Positions 38,376 to 48,664 of a stretch of DNA of 64,000 nt are shown here, in pieces. The position numbers were made by a program, and so were the translations under genes. The DNA is taken from the NCBI RefSeq assembly GCF_040783975.1, contig NZ_CP160631.1, forward strand, positions 62,001-126,000. The letters run 5' to 3'. Source of the DNA: Pantoea sp. Ep11b (lineage in GTDB: Bacteria > Pseudomonadota > Gammaproteobacteria > Enterobacterales > Enterobacteriaceae). The stretch's first letter is position 1. Every line of letters begins with the position of its first letter. The notes under the pieces were generated by a model. It saw only the letters and a list, made by a program, of their open reading frames with translations, made no database searches and had not been told where the DNA came from.

Positions 38376-38405
38376 GCGCGGCAGCCTGACTGCCGCGCTT
38401 TTTTT
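38376..38405 (+). terminator. Terminator of nfuA
   Basis: A 9-bp stem GCGCGGCAG/CTGCCGCGC with loop CCTGA and a tail of seven T residues lies between the convergent nfuA and malQ. The tail overlaps the malQ stop region. No T tract exists on the minus strand. Confidence 0.9.
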
Positions 38406-40485
38406 ACCCCTCTTTCTCGCCTGACTGACGCTGCTGGCTCACCACCTTCAGTAGCGCATTCACCTCCTTGTCCGCAAACATCTCCTCCAGCGTTTTGCTC
38501 AGCTTGCGTCGCCAGTTAGGGTACTCATCCACCGTGCCCGGCACGTTGACCGGCGTGGTCATGCCGAGCCAGTCTTCCGGCTGCAGACCCAGAAGCGCAC
38601 TGTCCGTATCTGCCAGGAAGCGATGTATCGCCCGGTTCAGCGCAGGCGTCATCGCGAGCTTTTCCGCCTTTTTCTGGCTGCGGGCCGGTAAGGCACCCGC
38701 CTGATGCAGCGCATCCAGCAGCGCCTGTTTCTGTGTGGCGCGCTGCTCATGCAGCGCCTTCACCGCATCACCCGGATAGAGGCCCAGCTTCTCGCCCAGC
38801 GTCAGGTCGCCCTGCTCCCAGAAGCCGGTCAGCGTCGGCAGGTCGTGCGTGCTGGCGCTGGCGATCGACTGGCGCGGATAGTCCTGTGGTGCGCGATAAC
38901 GCTCATCTTTCTCCTGCTCAAACCAGAGCACCTTCCATGAAAAGACGCCGCTCTTGCGCAGCAGGCTGACGATCTCCTGCGGCACGGTGCCCAGGTCTTC
39001 GCCAATGACCATGCAGCGCAGCCGGTGACTCTCCAGCGCCAGGATGCTCAGCAGGTCGTTCACCGGGTAGGCCACATAGGCCCCTTTATCGGCGGTTTCT
39101 CCGGCGGGCACCCACCAGAGACGCAGCAGGGACATCACATGGTCGATGCGCAGCGCACCGCAGTCGCGCATGTTGGCGCGCAGCATATCGATAAACGGCT
39201 GATAACCACGCGCCTGCATCACATGCGGATCCATCGGCGGCAGCCCCCAGTTCTGCCCCAGCGGGCCGAGGCGATCCGGCGGCGCGCCGACGGAGGCCTG
39301 CAGGCGATAGAGCTCAGGGTCATGCCAGGTTTCCGCGCTGCCTTCCGCCACGCCCACGGCCAGATCCCGGTAGAGGCCGACGCTCATTCCCAGCGCCTGA
39401 CTGTGCGCCCAGCAGCCAGAGAACTGCTGCTGCGCCAGCCATTGCAGCCATTGCCAGAACGCAATCTCCTCTTCATGCTCTTCACACCACTGCTGCACCT
39501 CCGGCGACTGGCTGTTGCGCCACGCTTCCGGCCATGCGGGCCAGCCGCCCTGCTGGCTCTTGTCGGCCTGTCGCGCCAGCTGGATGCCGTCATAGGCCGC
39601 CTGATAGCGCAGGCTGTCGCCGCCCTCGCGGACAAACGCAGCCCAGGACTGCTGCTCCTCGCTCTGGCTGTCCCGCCCCCGGAAGTGTGTCCAGGCGTGG
39701 CGCAGCGCCGCGAGCTTCAGCGCCATGACCGCCTCATAATCGACGTGCTCCGCCTCACGCGCCCGGGTCAGCGCCTTTTGCGTTCTGGCGCTTTTCCACC
39801 ACTTCTGCGCCGCGGCACTTTCCCGGAAATCGCTTACCTGATCGACGTCGATATAGATGACGTTCAGCCAGCGGCGCGACGACGGGCTGTAGGGGCTGGC
39901 GAAACCGGGGCTGGCGGGATAGAGCGCATGCAGCGGATTAAGCCCGACGAAGTCGCCGCCGCGTGCAGCCAGCTGCACCAGCAGCCGATCAAGATCGCCG
40001 AAGTCGCCGATCCCCCAGTTCTGCTCTGAGCGTACGGTATAGAGCTGCACCAGCGCGCCCCAGCGTTTTTCGCCCGCCTCCAGCGCCGGCGGCAGATAGC
40101 AGCGGCGTGGCGCAACGACAATCCGCGTCTGCCAGCTTTTCTTCCCTTTGGTGAGCGTCAGCTGATGATACCCCTGCGTCAGCGGGCCAGGCAGCGTAAA
40201 AGGCTCACCTGCGGTCAGTTCGCCGCTGTGCTGTTTGCCCTTTTCCGTCTGCAACTGCCAGTGATAGACGCCGCTGCCCTCTGGCGTCAGCTGGCGTTTG
40301 CCGCTGCCGCTGAAGACCGCAACCGGGGGCAGCGGCGATTTTTTTGCCTTCTGCGGCTGGCTCATTATCGCCAGCAGCGCGCGCTTAGTCTCATCGCTGA
40401 TTTCTGCTTTTTTGCCGTTTACGTCGATGTAATTCAGTGAGATACCCGCGGCACGGGCGGACTGATCGAGTGAATCTTGTTTCAT
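38404..40485 (-). CDS. malQ: 4-alpha-glucanotransferase (amylomaltase)
   Basis: 693 residues, against 694 in E. coli. GH77 enzyme that transfers maltodextrin units and releases glucose. The nucleophile Asp lies in CGALRIDHVMSLLRLWW, the acid/base Glu in VIGEDLGTVP, and the third acidic residue in STHDLPTLTGFW. The N-terminal extension of about 140 residues is typical of enterobacterial MalQ. It follows malP by 9 bp, so the two are co-transcribed. Confidence 0.97.
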   Translation of the reverse strand: MKQDSLDQSARAAGISLNYIDVNGKKAEISDETKRALLAIMSQPQKAKKSPLPPVAVFSGSGKRQLTPEGSGVYHWQLQTEKGKQHSGELTAGEPFTLPGPLTQGYHQLTLTKGKKSWQTRIVVAPRRCYLPPALEAGEKRWGALVQLYTVRSEQNWGIGDFGDLDRLLVQLAARGGDFVGLNPLHALYPASPGFASPYSPSSRRWLNVIYIDVDQVSDFRESAAAQKWWKSARTQKALTRAREAEHVDYEAVMALKLAALRHAWTHFRGRDSQSEEQQSWAAFVREGGDSLRYQAAYDGIQLARQADKSQQGGWPAWPEAWRNSQSPEVQQWCEEHEEEIAFWQWLQWLAQQQFSGCWAHSQALGMSVGLYRDLAVGVAEGSAETWHDPELYRLQASVGAPPDRLGPLGQNWGLPPMDPHVMQARGYQPFIDMLRANMRDCGALRIDHVMSLLRLWWVPAGETADKGAYVAYPVNDLLSILALESHRLRCMVIGEDLGTVPQEIVSLLRKSGVFSWKVLWFEQEKDERYRAPQDYPRQSIASASTHDLPTLTGFWEQGDLTLGEKLGLYPGDAVKALHEQRATQKQALLDALHQAGALPARSQKKAEKLAMTPALNRAIHRFLADTDSALLGLQPEDWLGMTTPVNVPGTVDEYPNWRRKLSKTLEEMFADKEVNALLKVVSQQRQSGEKEG

Positions 40486-40494
40486 TGCTGCTCC

Positions 40495-42900
40495 TTAGCG
40501 CGGTGCCTGCCAGATACGTTGCTGATAATCACGAATGGATCGGTCCGAACTGAACATGCCGGTTCGGGCCGTGTTGAGAATTGCGGCGCGGGTCCAGCCT
40601 TCCGGGTCGCGCCACAGCGCTTCGACCCGCTGCTGCGCCTCGATATAGGCCTGGAAATCGGCCAGCACCAGCCAGGGATCGCCCTGCTTAGTCAGGCTCG
40701 CCAGCATCAGGTCAAACGCCTGTTTGTCGCCGTCGCTGAATTTGCCTTTTTCCAGCGCCTTCAGCAGGTCATCCAGCGCCGGGTTCTGCTTACGCACCTT
40801 TTTCGGGTTGTAGCCTTTCGCCCGGAGCGCCTTAACCTCCTCCACGGTGTGCCCGAAGATAAAGATGTTCTCCTCTCCTACCTGTTCAGCAATCTCGACG
40901 TTCGCGCCATCCAGCGTGCCGATGGTCAGTGCGCCGTTCAGCGCCAGCTTCATGTTGCCGGTGCCGGAGGCTTCATAACCGGCGGTGGAGATCTGCTCTG
41001 AAAGGTCGGCCGCCGGGATCATCTGTTCGGCCACCGTGATGCGGTAGTCAGGGATAAAGACCACTTTGAGTCGATCGCCAACGCGCGGGTCGTTGTTAAC
41101 CACCTCCGCCACCCGGTTAATGGCGTAGATAATGTTTTTCGCCAGGTAGTAGCCTGGTGCGGCTTTGGCCCCAAACAGGAACACCCTTGGCGTGAGGGTC
41201 TGATCGTCGGGCTGCTTAATGAGTTTCTGATAGCAGTAGAGGATGTGCAGCAGGCTGAGGTGCTGCCGCTTATACTCGTGCAGGCGTTTGATCTGCACAT
41301 CGAACAGCGCCGCCGGATTGACGACAATGCCGGTGTGCCGGGCGATGTAGCGGGTAAGCTGCGCTTTGTTCTGCTGCTTGATGCTGCGATAGCGCTGACG
41401 GAACGCCGGATCGTCGGCATAGCTCTCCAGGCCGATCAGCGCCTCCAGATTGTTGGCCCACTCAGTTTTCAGCGTCTCATCGATCAGCCCGGCCAGCGCC
41501 GGATTACACTGCTTCAGCCAGCGGCGCGGTGTGATGCCGTTGGTGACGTTGTGGAACTTCTGCGGCCAGAGCTGGTGATACTCGGGAAAGAGATCGCTGA
41601 CTACCAGCCGCGAGTGCAGCGCCGCCACGCCGTTGACCGCAAACCCGCTGACCACGCAGAGATTGGCCATCCGCACCTGACCCTCCGCGACAACCGCCAG
41701 CTTGTGCCACATCGCCTTATCGTCCGGCCAGTGCTGCTTCACCTGCTTTTTCAGCCGCCGGTTGATCTCTTTGATAATCACCATATGGCGCGGCAGCAGC
41801 GTGCGCATCAGCTTCTCATCCCAGCGTTCCAGCGCCTCCGGCATCAGCGTGTGGTTGGTGTAAGCAAAGACCCGGCTGCTGATCTGCCAGGCCTCATCCC
41901 AGCTCAGCTGATGCTCATCCAGCAGCAGGCGCAGCATCTCCGGGATGGCAATGGTGGGATGGGTGTCGTTGAGCTGGATCACCTCAAAATCGGGCAGGCT
42001 GTGAATGCTGCGCCCTGCCAGATGGTGACGCCGCAGGATATCGGCTACCGCGCAGGCGCACTGAAAATATTGCTGCATCAGGCGCAGCCGCTTGCCCGCC
42101 TGATGATTGTCGTTGGGATAGAGCACTTTGGTCAGCTTCGCCGCCTCAATGCCGGGCTTCTCGGCCTGCAGAAAGTGGCCATCATTAAATACTGTGAGAT
42201 CAAACGGCTGCGCGCTGACGGCCTGCCAGAGGCGCAGCGGCAGCGTCACGCCGTTGCGGTAGCCAGTGACCGGCAGATCCCAGGCCTCACCGCGCAGCCT
42301 GAAGTCGGGATACCAGCGAACGGTGCCATCCTCCTGCTTTTCGACCCGTCCCCCCATCGCCACCTCGACATCCAGCGCCGCATTGTGGCGAAACCAGGGG
42401 TAGTGCTCGCGCTGCCAGTCATCGGGCGCCTCCTTCTGGTGGCCCTCCTCAAAAGACTGGCGGAACAGACCGTACTGGTAGTTAAGGCCGTGACCGGTCG
42501 CTGGCTGGCCCACCGTGGCCATCGAATCGAGATAGCAGGCAGCCAGCCGCCCCAGTCCGCCGTTGCCCAGCGCCGGGTCGACCTCCTGCTCCAGCAGCTC
42601 CGATAAGTCGAGCTGCTGCTCAGCCAGCGCGGCGCTGACCTCGTTATACCAGCCGAGGTTCAGCAGATTGTTGCCGGTCAGACGGCCAATCAGGAACTCC
42701 ATCGACAGATAATTGACGTGCCGCTGCCCCTCAGACAGGCACGGGGCCGGTTGCGCGGCCAGCAGCTCCGCCAGCGCCGCGCTGACTGCCTGCCACGCCT
42801 GATGCGGTGTCATCTCCCGGGCTGAACGCAGATTTAACTGTTGCCACTGGCGGGTCAGCGCGGCAGTGAAACGGGCTTTACTGAATTTTTGCTGCGGCAT
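40495..42900 (-). CDS. malP: Maltodextrin phosphorylase
   Basis: 801 residues, against 797 in E. coli. GT35 enzyme that releases glucose 1-phosphate from maltodextrins. The pyridoxal-phosphate Lys is in [19 protein letters not shown], and the family signatures [11 protein letters not shown] and [21 protein letters not shown] are intact. It is more similar to MalP than to GlgP (which is present at 55158). It heads the malP-malQ operon. The 155 bp upstream contain no clear MalT box, and malT itself is not at its usual place next door. Confidence 0.96.
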   Translation of the reverse strand: MPQQKFSKARFTAALTRQWQQLNLRSAREMTPHQAWQAVSAALAELLAAQPAPCLSEGQRHVNYLSMEFLIGRLTGNNLLNLGWYNEVSAALAEQQLDLSELLEQEVDPALGNGGLGRLAACYLDSMATVGQPATGHGLNYQYGLFRQSFEEGHQKEAPDDWQREHYPWFRHNAALDVEVAMGGRVEKQEDGTVRWYPDFRLRGEAWDLPVTGYRNGVTLPLRLWQAVSAQPFDLTVFNDGHFLQAEKPGIEAAKLTKVLYPNDNHQAGKRLRLMQQYFQCACAVADILRRHHLAGRSIHSLPDFEVIQLNDTHPTIAIPEMLRLLLDEHQLSWDEAWQISSRVFAYTNHTLMPEALERWDEKLMRTLLPRHMVIIKEINRRLKKQVKQHWPDDKAMWHKLAVVAEGQVRMANLCVVSGFAVNGVAALHSRLVVSDLFPEYHQLWPQKFHNVTNGITPRRWLKQCNPALAGLIDETLKTEWANNLEALIGLESYADDPAFRQRYRSIKQQNKAQLTRYIARHTGIVVNPAALFDVQIKRLHEYKRQHLSLLHILYCYQKLIKQPDDQTLTPRVFLFGAKAAPGYYLAKNIIYAINRVAEVVNNDPRVGDRLKVVFIPDYRITVAEQMIPAADLSEQISTAGYEASGTGNMKLALNGALTIGTLDGANVEIAEQVGEENIFIFGHTVEEVKALRAKGYNPKKVRKQNPALDDLLKALEKGKFSDGDKQAFDLMLASLTKQGDPWLVLADFQAYIEAQQRVEALWRDPEGWTRAAILNTARTGMFSSDRSIRDYQQRIWQAPR

Positions 42901-43016
42901 ATCACTCCCTTCTGTTAAGCATGAGGTGAAGCAAAAAGAGAACGCGCACAGGCTGACAATCGGCTGCCAGCAACCGATTAAGTAAAGACGCGAGTGAGGA
43001 AAAAAGCGACAGCAAT

Positions 43017-43047
43017 CAAAGAAAAACGCCAGCCGGGCGGCTGGCGT
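43017..43047 (-). terminator. Terminator of glpR
   Basis: A perfect 9-bp stem ACGCCAGCC/GGCTGGCGT with a 4-base loop is followed on the minus strand by TTTTC and further T residues. It ends the glpEGR transcript and insulates malP. Confidence 0.88.
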
Positions 43048-43055
43048 GGCAGGAA

Positions 43056-43814
43056 TCAGCAGAGTTCGAGATGGACCTCATGCTGCTCAATCACTTTCAT
43101 GACGCTGGCGGGCGGCATTTTATCGGTGTAGAGGTAATCCAGCAGGCTCATATTGCCGAGATTCACCATTGCGTTGCGGCCAAACTTGGAGTGGTCCACC
43201 ACCAGCATGACGCAGCGTGAATTTTCGATAATGGCGCGCTTGGTGCGCACTTCGTGATAGTCGAACTCCAGCAGGGAGCCATCCATATCGATGCCGCTGA
43301 TGCCGAGAATGCCGTAATCGAGCCGGAACTGAGAGATGAAGTCGAGCGTCGCTTCCCCCATCACCGCGCCATCGCGGGTCCGCACCTCACCACCCGCGAT
43401 AATGACCCGGAAGTCGGGTTTGCCCATCAGCAGCATCGCCACGTTAAGGTTGTTGGTGACGACCCGGAGATCGCTGTGGTTCAGCAGCGCATGGGCCACC
43501 GCTTCCGGCGTAGTGCCGATGTCGATAAACAGCGTGGCCCCATCCGGGATCTGGCTGGCCACGCGCTCGGCGATGCGCGCCTTTTCCGCTGACCACATCA
43601 TCTTACGATCGTGCCAGGCGGTATTCTCAGAGCTGGACGGAAGCGCCGCGCCGCCGTGATGACGCTGTATCTTATTCTGATCGGCCAGATCGTTGAGATC
43701 GCGACGAATGGTCTGCGGACTGACCTCAAAATGGTCCACCAGCTCCTCAGTACTGACATATCCCTGACGACGGACTAAATCGATAATCGCGTCATGACGT
43801 TGCGTCTGCTTCAC
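43056..43814 (-). CDS. glpR: Glycerol-3-phosphate regulon repressor GlpR
   Basis: 252 residues. DeoR-family repressor whose inducer is glycerol 3-phosphate. The N-terminal helix-turn-helix is [23 protein letters not shown], and the C-terminal sugar-phosphate domain has [15 protein letters not shown] and [19 protein letters not shown]. It starts at a GTG preceded by AGGAGAGGAA. It is the last gene after glpE and glpG. A matching operator lies in front of glpD at 45199-45219. Confidence 0.97.
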   Translation of the reverse strand: MKQTQRHDAIIDLVRRQGYVSTEELVDHFEVSPQTIRRDLNDLADQNKIQRHHGGAALPSSSENTAWHDRKMMWSAEKARIAERVASQIPDGATLFIDIGTTPEAVAHALLNHSDLRVVTNNLNVAMLLMGKPDFRVIIAGGEVRTRDGAVMGEATLDFISQFRLDYGILGISGIDMDGSLLEFDYHEVRTKRAIIENSRCVMLVVDHSKFGRNAMVNLGNMSLLDYLYTDKMPPASVMKVIEQHEVHLELC

Positions 43815-43845
43815 GTTCCTCTCCTGTTAACCTGCATATTCCCGT

Positions 43846-44667
43846 CTACCGACGCGTGACGTGACGCGTGTCGACCAGCGCCATCGCCAGCCCGACCAGC
43901 AGCCCGGCCACATGGGCCGCGTTGGCGATCGCCAGACCAAAGACGCCGAACCAGCCAATGACCAGCCAGACCAGCGCAAAACCGATCAGCCCCCGTTCAA
44001 GATAGACGCCACTGTCGGGATCGCGCTCGCCGCGCAGCCAGCAGTAGCCCATCAGGGCATACACCACGCCCGACAGGCCGCCAAACCAGATGCCGCTGAA
44101 CTTCGCCTGCAGCCAGCCACTGAGCAGGGCCGAAATCAGCATAATCACGAACAGTTTGCCGCTGCCGAGCCGCTTCTCCACGGCCCCGCCCAGATACCAC
44201 CACCACATCAGATTAAACAGGATGTGCAGCAGTGAAAAGTGCAGCAGCGCATGGCTGAACCAGCGCCAGACCTGAAAATGCTGGTCGGCATCCGGCCAGG
44301 AGAGCCAGGCCATCACGGTCTGATCGCCCATCACCTGCATCAGAATAAACACAGCGATGCAGAGCACCATCACGCTCATCGTCAGCGGCCCCGCACGCTC
44401 GCGGATGTTCGCCCAGATGTTGCTGCGCTCATAGCGCAGGCCGCTGTCCGTTTTACCGCTGTGCCAGCTGGCCGCCTGATAGCGCGGGTGGTTGGGATCG
44501 TGCAGGAACTGCTGAAGTTCGTTTTCGACCACGGCAATTTTGCTTTCATCATCCAGCATGATGACGTAGTGGTTGTCATGCTCGATCCGCAGCGTGACGC
44601 CGCGCGTCGCCATATAGTCCACAAACGCCTGCGCCATGCGCGGCTGGTTAAACTGGGTAATGCGCAT
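43846..44667 (-). CDS. glpG: Rhomboid intramembrane protease GlpG
   Basis: 273 residues, against 276 in E. coli. A serine protease that cuts within the inner membrane. A small cytoplasmic domain (about 1-70) precedes six membrane helices. Catalytic residues are S199 in [10 protein letters not shown] and H252 in [12 protein letters not shown], each two positions before the E. coli numbering (S201, H254). It lies between glpE and glpR, 29 bp from glpE. Its link to glycerol metabolism is positional only. Confidence 0.97.
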   Translation of the reverse strand: MRITQFNQPRMAQAFVDYMATRGVTLRIEHDNHYVIMLDDESKIAVVENELQQFLHDPNHPRYQAASWHSGKTDSGLRYERSNIWANIRERAGPLTMSVMVLCIAVFILMQVMGDQTVMAWLSWPDADQHFQVWRWFSHALLHFSLLHILFNLMWWWYLGGAVEKRLGSGKLFVIMLISALLSGWLQAKFSGIWFGGLSGVVYALMGYCWLRGERDPDSGVYLERGLIGFALVWLVIGWFGVFGLAIANAAHVAGLLVGLAMALVDTRHVTRR

Positions 44668-44696
44668 CAGTAACGCTCCATGTGCCGGGCCGCCAT

Positions 44697-45023
44697 CTAC
44701 TCACTGCCGAGGGCAACCTGCTGAGGAAAAGCAGCGCGCCAGGCATCAAAGCCGCCGTCGATGCTGTACGCTGCGCTGAAGCCCTGGCCCAGCAGATACT
44801 GTGCTGCGCTTTTGCTGCTGTTGCCGTGATAGCACATCACCAGCACCGGCAGGCTGTGGTCAGCACCGCTGATAAAGTCGCTGAGGTTGGTGTTGGTCAG
44901 ATGCAGCGCGCCGGCCGCATGGCCCAGGGCATAACTCTGTGGATCGCGGATATCCACCAGCAGCGCACCCTGCGCCAGACGCGCCTGCGCCTGCTGCACA
45001 TCAATACATTCGAACGTTTCCAT
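44697..45023 (-). CDS. glpE: Thiosulfate sulfurtransferase GlpE
   Basis: 108 residues from the Met at 45023, against 108 in E. coli. A single-domain rhodanese with active-site C64 in [10 protein letters not shown]. It moves sulfane sulfur from thiosulfate to cyanide or thiols such as thioredoxin. The frame is open for 23 codons upstream but [12 protein letters not shown] aligns with the E. coli start. First gene of glpE-glpG-glpR, divergent from glpD. Confidence 0.96.
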   Translation of the reverse strand: METFECIDVQQAQARLAQGALLVDIRDPQSYALGHAAGALHLTNTNLSDFISGADHSLPVLVMCYHGNSSKSAAQYLLGQGFSAAYSIDGGFDAWRAAFPQQVALGSE

Positions 45024-45198
45024 GAGATCTCTCATAACAGCATCACGATAGCGGATAGTGTAACCCGAGAATCCACGCCGATAACCTGACAATCGTTACG
45101 GGTATCGGTTTTTTTGGTGGGCAGAATGTTAGCTATATCACGCAAAATTGTTTTTAGCGGGTTAAAAGCTGGCGTAAATGTTGGTTTGTGATTATGAT

Positions 45199-45219
45199 TA
45201 TGCTCGAAAACGAACATTA
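45199..45219 (+). promoter_or_regulatory. GlpR operator in front of glpD
   Basis: TATGCTCGAAAACGAACAT fits the GlpR operator consensus WATKYTCGWWAWCGAMMATW throughout. A second half-site (CGAACAT) follows at 45231-45237, and a CRP-like half-site TGTGA lies just before at 45187-45191. The site is 32-52 bp from the glpD start codon. Confidence 0.8.
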
Positions 45220-45250
45220 GTGAACTATTCCGAACATCGGAGGAGATGAC

Positions 45251-46756
45251 GTGGAAACCAAAGACCTGATCGTGATCGGCGGCGGCATCAACGGTGCCGG
45301 CATTGCAGCAGACGCTGCAGGACGCGGACTGTCGGTGTTAATGCTGGAGGCGCGGGATCTGGCTTGCGCGACCTCCTCTGCCAGTTCAAAACTGATTCAC
45401 GGCGGCTTGCGCTACCTTGAACACTACGAATTCCGTCTGGTCAGCGAAGCGCTGGCTGAACGTGAAGTGCTGCTGAAAATGGCCCCGCATCTGGCGTTCC
45501 CGATGCGCTTCCGCCTGCCGCACCGCCCGCATCTGCGTCCGGCGTGGATGATCCGCACCGGCCTGTTTATGTATGACCACCTCGGTAAACGTACCAGCCT
45601 GCCGGGCAGCAAGAGCCTGCGCTTTGGCGCGGATTCGGCCCTGAAGCCGGAGATCACGCGCGGATTCGAATATTCAGACTGCTGGGTGGACGACGCCCGC
45701 ATGGTGGTACTGAATGCGCAGGAAGTGGTGAAGCGCGGCGGCGAAGTGCGTACCCGTACCCGCGTGACCCGCGCCTGGCGTGAAGGCGGCCTGTGGAAGG
45801 TGGAAGCGGAAGATGTCGACAGCGGCAAAATCCATACCTGGCAGGCAAAAGGTCTGGTCAATGCGGCTGGCCCGTGGGTCAAACAGCTGTTCGATGATGG
45901 CCTGCAGCTGAAATCGCCGTACGGTATCCGCCTGATTAAGGGCAGCCATATCGTGGTGCCGCGCGTGCACACCGAGAAGCAGGCCTATATTCTGCAGAAC
46001 GAAGACAATCGCATCGTGTTTGTGATCCCGTGGATGGATGAGTTCTCCATTATCGGTACGACCGACGTGGAGTACAAAGGCGATCCGAAAAAAGTCCACA
46101 TCGACGACAACGAAACCGAGTATCTGCTGAAAGTGTTCAACGGACACTTTAAAAAGCAGCTGACCGCCGACGATATCGTCTGGTCTTACTCCGGTGTGCG
46201 TCCGCTGTGTGATGACGAATCGGATTCACCGCAGGCGATCACCCGTGATTACACGCTGGATGTGCGCGACGATCATGGTCAGGCACCACTGCTGTCGGTG
46301 TTTGGCGGCAAGCTGACGACCTACCGTAAGCTGGCTGAACATGCGATGGAGAAACTGGCGAAGTATTACCCGAATGCGGGCCCGGCCTGGACGAAGAACT
46401 GCGTGTTACCCGGCGGGAACATCTCCGGCACCCGTGAAGATTATGCCGCCAGCCTGCGTCGCCGCTATCCGTTCATCAGCGAAAACATGGCGCGTCACTT
46501 CTCGCGTACCTACGGCAGCAGTACCGAAACCCTGCTGGCGGGCGCGAAGAGCCTGAACGATCTGGGCGAGAACTTCGGCCATGAGTTCTACGAGGCGGAG
46601 TTACGCTACCTGGTGCAGCATGAGTGGGTGCGTGAACTGGATGATGCGATCTGGCGTCGTACCAAACAGGGTATGTGGCTGACCAAAGAGCAGCAGGCCC
46701 GTGTCGCCGAATGGCTGGCAGCGAAGGCGAAACCGGTTCTGTCGCTGGCTTCATAA
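45251..46756 (+). CDS. glpD: Aerobic glycerol-3-phosphate dehydrogenase
   Basis: 501 residues, the same as E. coli GlpD. A membrane-associated flavoenzyme that oxidises glycerol 3-phosphate to dihydroxyacetone phosphate and passes electrons to quinone. The FAD-binding VIGGGINGAGIAADAAGRG is at the N-terminus and SSKLIHGGLRYLEHYEF follows. It starts at a GTG (E. coli uses ATG) with GGAGGAG upstream, and alignment begins exactly there (METKDL). GlpR and possibly CRP control is indicated by the sites upstream. It ends at a strong terminator. Confidence 0.98.
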   Translation: METKDLIVIGGGINGAGIAADAAGRGLSVLMLEARDLACATSSASSKLIHGGLRYLEHYEFRLVSEALAEREVLLKMAPHLAFPMRFRLPHRPHLRPAWMIRTGLFMYDHLGKRTSLPGSKSLRFGADSALKPEITRGFEYSDCWVDDARMVVLNAQEVVKRGGEVRTRTRVTRAWREGGLWKVEAEDVDSGKIHTWQAKGLVNAAGPWVKQLFDDGLQLKSPYGIRLIKGSHIVVPRVHTEKQAYILQNEDNRIVFVIPWMDEFSIIGTTDVEYKGDPKKVHIDDNETEYLLKVFNGHFKKQLTADDIVWSYSGVRPLCDDESDSPQAITRDYTLDVRDDHGQAPLLSVFGGKLTTYRKLAEHAMEKLAKYYPNAGPAWTKNCVLPGGNISGTREDYAASLRRRYPFISENMARHFSRTYGSSTETLLAGAKSLNDLGENFGHEFYEAELRYLVQHEWVRELDDAIWRRTKQGMWLTKEQQARVAEWLAAKAKPVLSLAS

Positions 46757-46775
46757 GCAGCCCCCCTTGATCATA

Positions 46776-46800
46776 AAGCAGGCTCCGGCCTGCTTTTTTT
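46776..46800 (+). terminator. Terminator of glpD
   Basis: An 8-bp stem AAGCAGGC/GCCTGCTT with loop TCCG, continued by a T tract, lies 20 bp after the glpD stop. Confidence 0.9.
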
Positions 46801-46840
46801 ATGCCCGTCCGCCGGGGCCACGTTCAGATCCGGCGCAGAC

Positions 46841-46865
46841 CTGAGCCACATCGTTTACGGCTCAG
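46841..46865. promoter_or_regulatory. Inverted repeat upstream of mdcA, candidate MdcR operator
   Basis: CTGAGCC, an 11-base spacer and GGCTCAG form a perfect 7-bp inverted repeat about 145-170 bp before mdcA. LysR-type regulators bind dyads of this size. The pair at the T-N11-A positions is C/G rather than T/A, so it is not a classic LysR box, and the link with MdcR is inference. Confidence 0.4.
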
Positions 46866-47008
46866 ACGCCGTACTTCGCTCTCCCTCCTCCCCATCATTA
46901 CCTTAAGCCTAACGTTCCGCCTTTTTGCTTAATTGAACAGGGCAGGCATAAGGCACAGACTTTACACAGCAAAAACGTCAACAGATCGATTCCAATCAGG
47001 AGGTTGAA

Positions 47009-48664
47009 ATGAACACAGGCCAAACGCCTGTCCGGGAGTGGAACACACGCCGCAGTGAAAAAGCGCGTCGTATGGCCTCCTTTCCCCTCGATGGCAAAGT
47101 CATTCCTGTAGAAAGAGCCACAGAAGCACTTGAACAGTTAATCGCCCCGGGCGATCGGGTGGTACTGGAAGGGAACAACCAGAAACAGGCGGACTTCCTG
47201 TCCCGCACGCTGGCACAGGTTAACCCGGCAAAGATCCACGACCTGCATATGATTATGCCCAGCGTCGGCCGCAGCGAGCATCTCGATATTTTTGAAAAAG
47301 GCATCGCCCGCAAACTCGACTTCTCCTTTTCCGGTCCGCAGAGCCTGCGCATGTCGCAGCTGCTGGAGGATGGCCAGCTGGAAATCGGCGCTATCCACAC
47401 CTATATCGAACTTTACTCCCGCCTCTATGTTGATCTCAGCCCGAATGTGGCGCTGATTGCCGGTTACAAAGCTGACCGCAAAGGCAACCTCTATACCGGT
47501 CCGGGTACCGAAGATACCCCGGCGCTGGTGGAAGCCGCAGCGTTTCGCGATGGGATCGTTATCGCTCAGGTAAATGAACTGGTCGACGATGAAACTGACC
47601 TGCCGCGCGTCGATATTCCCGGCTCGTGGATCGACTACGTTGTGGTCGCCGACAAACCCTTCTTTATCGAGCCGCTGTTTACCCGCGATCCGCGCCTGAT
47701 TAAACAGGAACATATCCTGATGGCGATGATGGCGATCAAGGGCATCTACGCCGAGCATCAGGTGCAGTCGCTCAACCACGGCATCGGCTTTAACACCGCC
47801 GCGATTGAGCTGCTGCTGCCCACCTACGGCGAACAGCTGGGTCTGAAAGGCAAAATCTGTAAGCACTGGGCGCTGAACCCGCATCCGACACTGATCCCGG
47901 CAATTGAGAGCGGCTGGGTGGAGAGCGTGCACTGCTTTGGTGGCGAGCTGGGGATGGAAGAGTATATCCGCGCCCGTCCCGACATCTTCTTTACCGGCAG
48001 CGACGGTTCGATGCGCTCTAACCGCGCCTTCTGTCAGCTGGCGGGCCAGTACGCGGTCGATATGTTTATCGGCGCGACCCTGCAGGTGGACGGGCTGGCA
48101 AACTCCTCGACCGTGACCCGTGGCCGCCTTTCCGGCTTCGGTGGCGCACCGAACATGGGCCATGACCCGCACGGCCGCCGCCACGCCTCCCCCGCCTGGC
48201 TGAATATGATCACTGAGCCGGACCCGATGCAGCGCGGTAAGAAACTGGTGGTGCAGATGGTGGAGACCTTCCAGGCCGGGGCCAAACCGACCTTTGTGGA
48301 AAAACTTGATGCGGTCGATGTCGCCAAAGCCTCCGGTATGCCGCTGGCACCGGTCATGATCTACGGCGATGACGTCACCCATGTCCTGACCGAAGAGGGT
48401 ATCGCCTATCTCTACCGGGCGGAGAGCCTGGAAGAGCGTCGCGCCATGGTCGCCGCCGTCGCGGGCATTACCGATATCGGTCTGGGCGTCGATGCCGCCC
48501 GGGTTGCCGCGCTGCGTAAAAGCGGCAAAGTGGTCTACCCGGAAGATATGGGCATCCGCCGCTCCGACGCCACCCGCTCCCTGCTGGCGGCTGGCAGCGT
48601 GGCCGATCTGGTTGAATGGTCAGGCGGCCTGTACAACCCACCCGCTAAATTCCGGAGCTGGTAA
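47009..48664 (+). CDS. mdcA: Malonate decarboxylase, alpha subunit (acetyl-S-ACP:malonate ACP transferase)
   Basis: 551 residues with AGGAGGT eight bases upstream. The CoA-transferase-like alpha subunit exchanges acetyl for malonyl on the acyl carrier subunit MdcC, the first step of the cycle. It is close to Klebsiella MdcA by recall, with RARPDIFFTGSDGSMRSNRAF and GFGGAPNMGHDPHGRRHASPAW. It leads the operon mdcABCDEFGH, whose genes overlap or nearly touch throughout except before mdcF, and overlaps mdcB by one base. Cytoplasmic, sodium-independent type, because no membrane decarboxylase subunit (MadB) is present. Confidence 0.96.
   Translation: MNTGQTPVREWNTRRSEKARRMASFPLDGKVIPVERATEALEQLIAPGDRVVLEGNNQKQADFLSRTLAQVNPAKIHDLHMIMPSVGRSEHLDIFEKGIARKLDFSFSGPQSLRMSQLLEDGQLEIGAIHTYIELYSRLYVDLSPNVALIAGYKADRKGNLYTGPGTEDTPALVEAAAFRDGIVIAQVNELVDDETDLPRVDIPGSWIDYVVVADKPFFIEPLFTRDPRLIKQEHILMAMMAIKGIYAEHQVQSLNHGIGFNTAAIELLLPTYGEQLGLKGKICKHWALNPHPTLIPAIESGWVESVHCFGGELGMEEYIRARPDIFFTGSDGSMRSNRAFCQLAGQYAVDMFIGATLQVDGLANSSTVTRGRLSGFGGAPNMGHDPHGRRHASPAWLNMITEPDPMQRGKKLVVQMVETFQAGAKPTFVEKLDAVDVAKASGMPLAPVMIYGDDVTHVLTEEGIAYLYRAESLEERRAMVAAVAGITDIGLGVDAARVAALRKSGKVVYPEDMGIRRSDATRSLLAAGSVADLVEWSGGLYNPPAKFRSW

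Noticed and set aside
39025..40029. Plus-strand open frame of 334 codons in malQ
   Set aside because: Antisense shadow of malQ with a His/Gln/Arg-rich composition typical of such shadows.
41245..42606. Plus-strand open frame of 453 codons in malP
   Set aside because: Antisense shadow of malP; no start signal and no family features.
47138..48382. Minus-strand open frame of 414 codons in mdcA
   Set aside because: Antisense shadow of mdcA.
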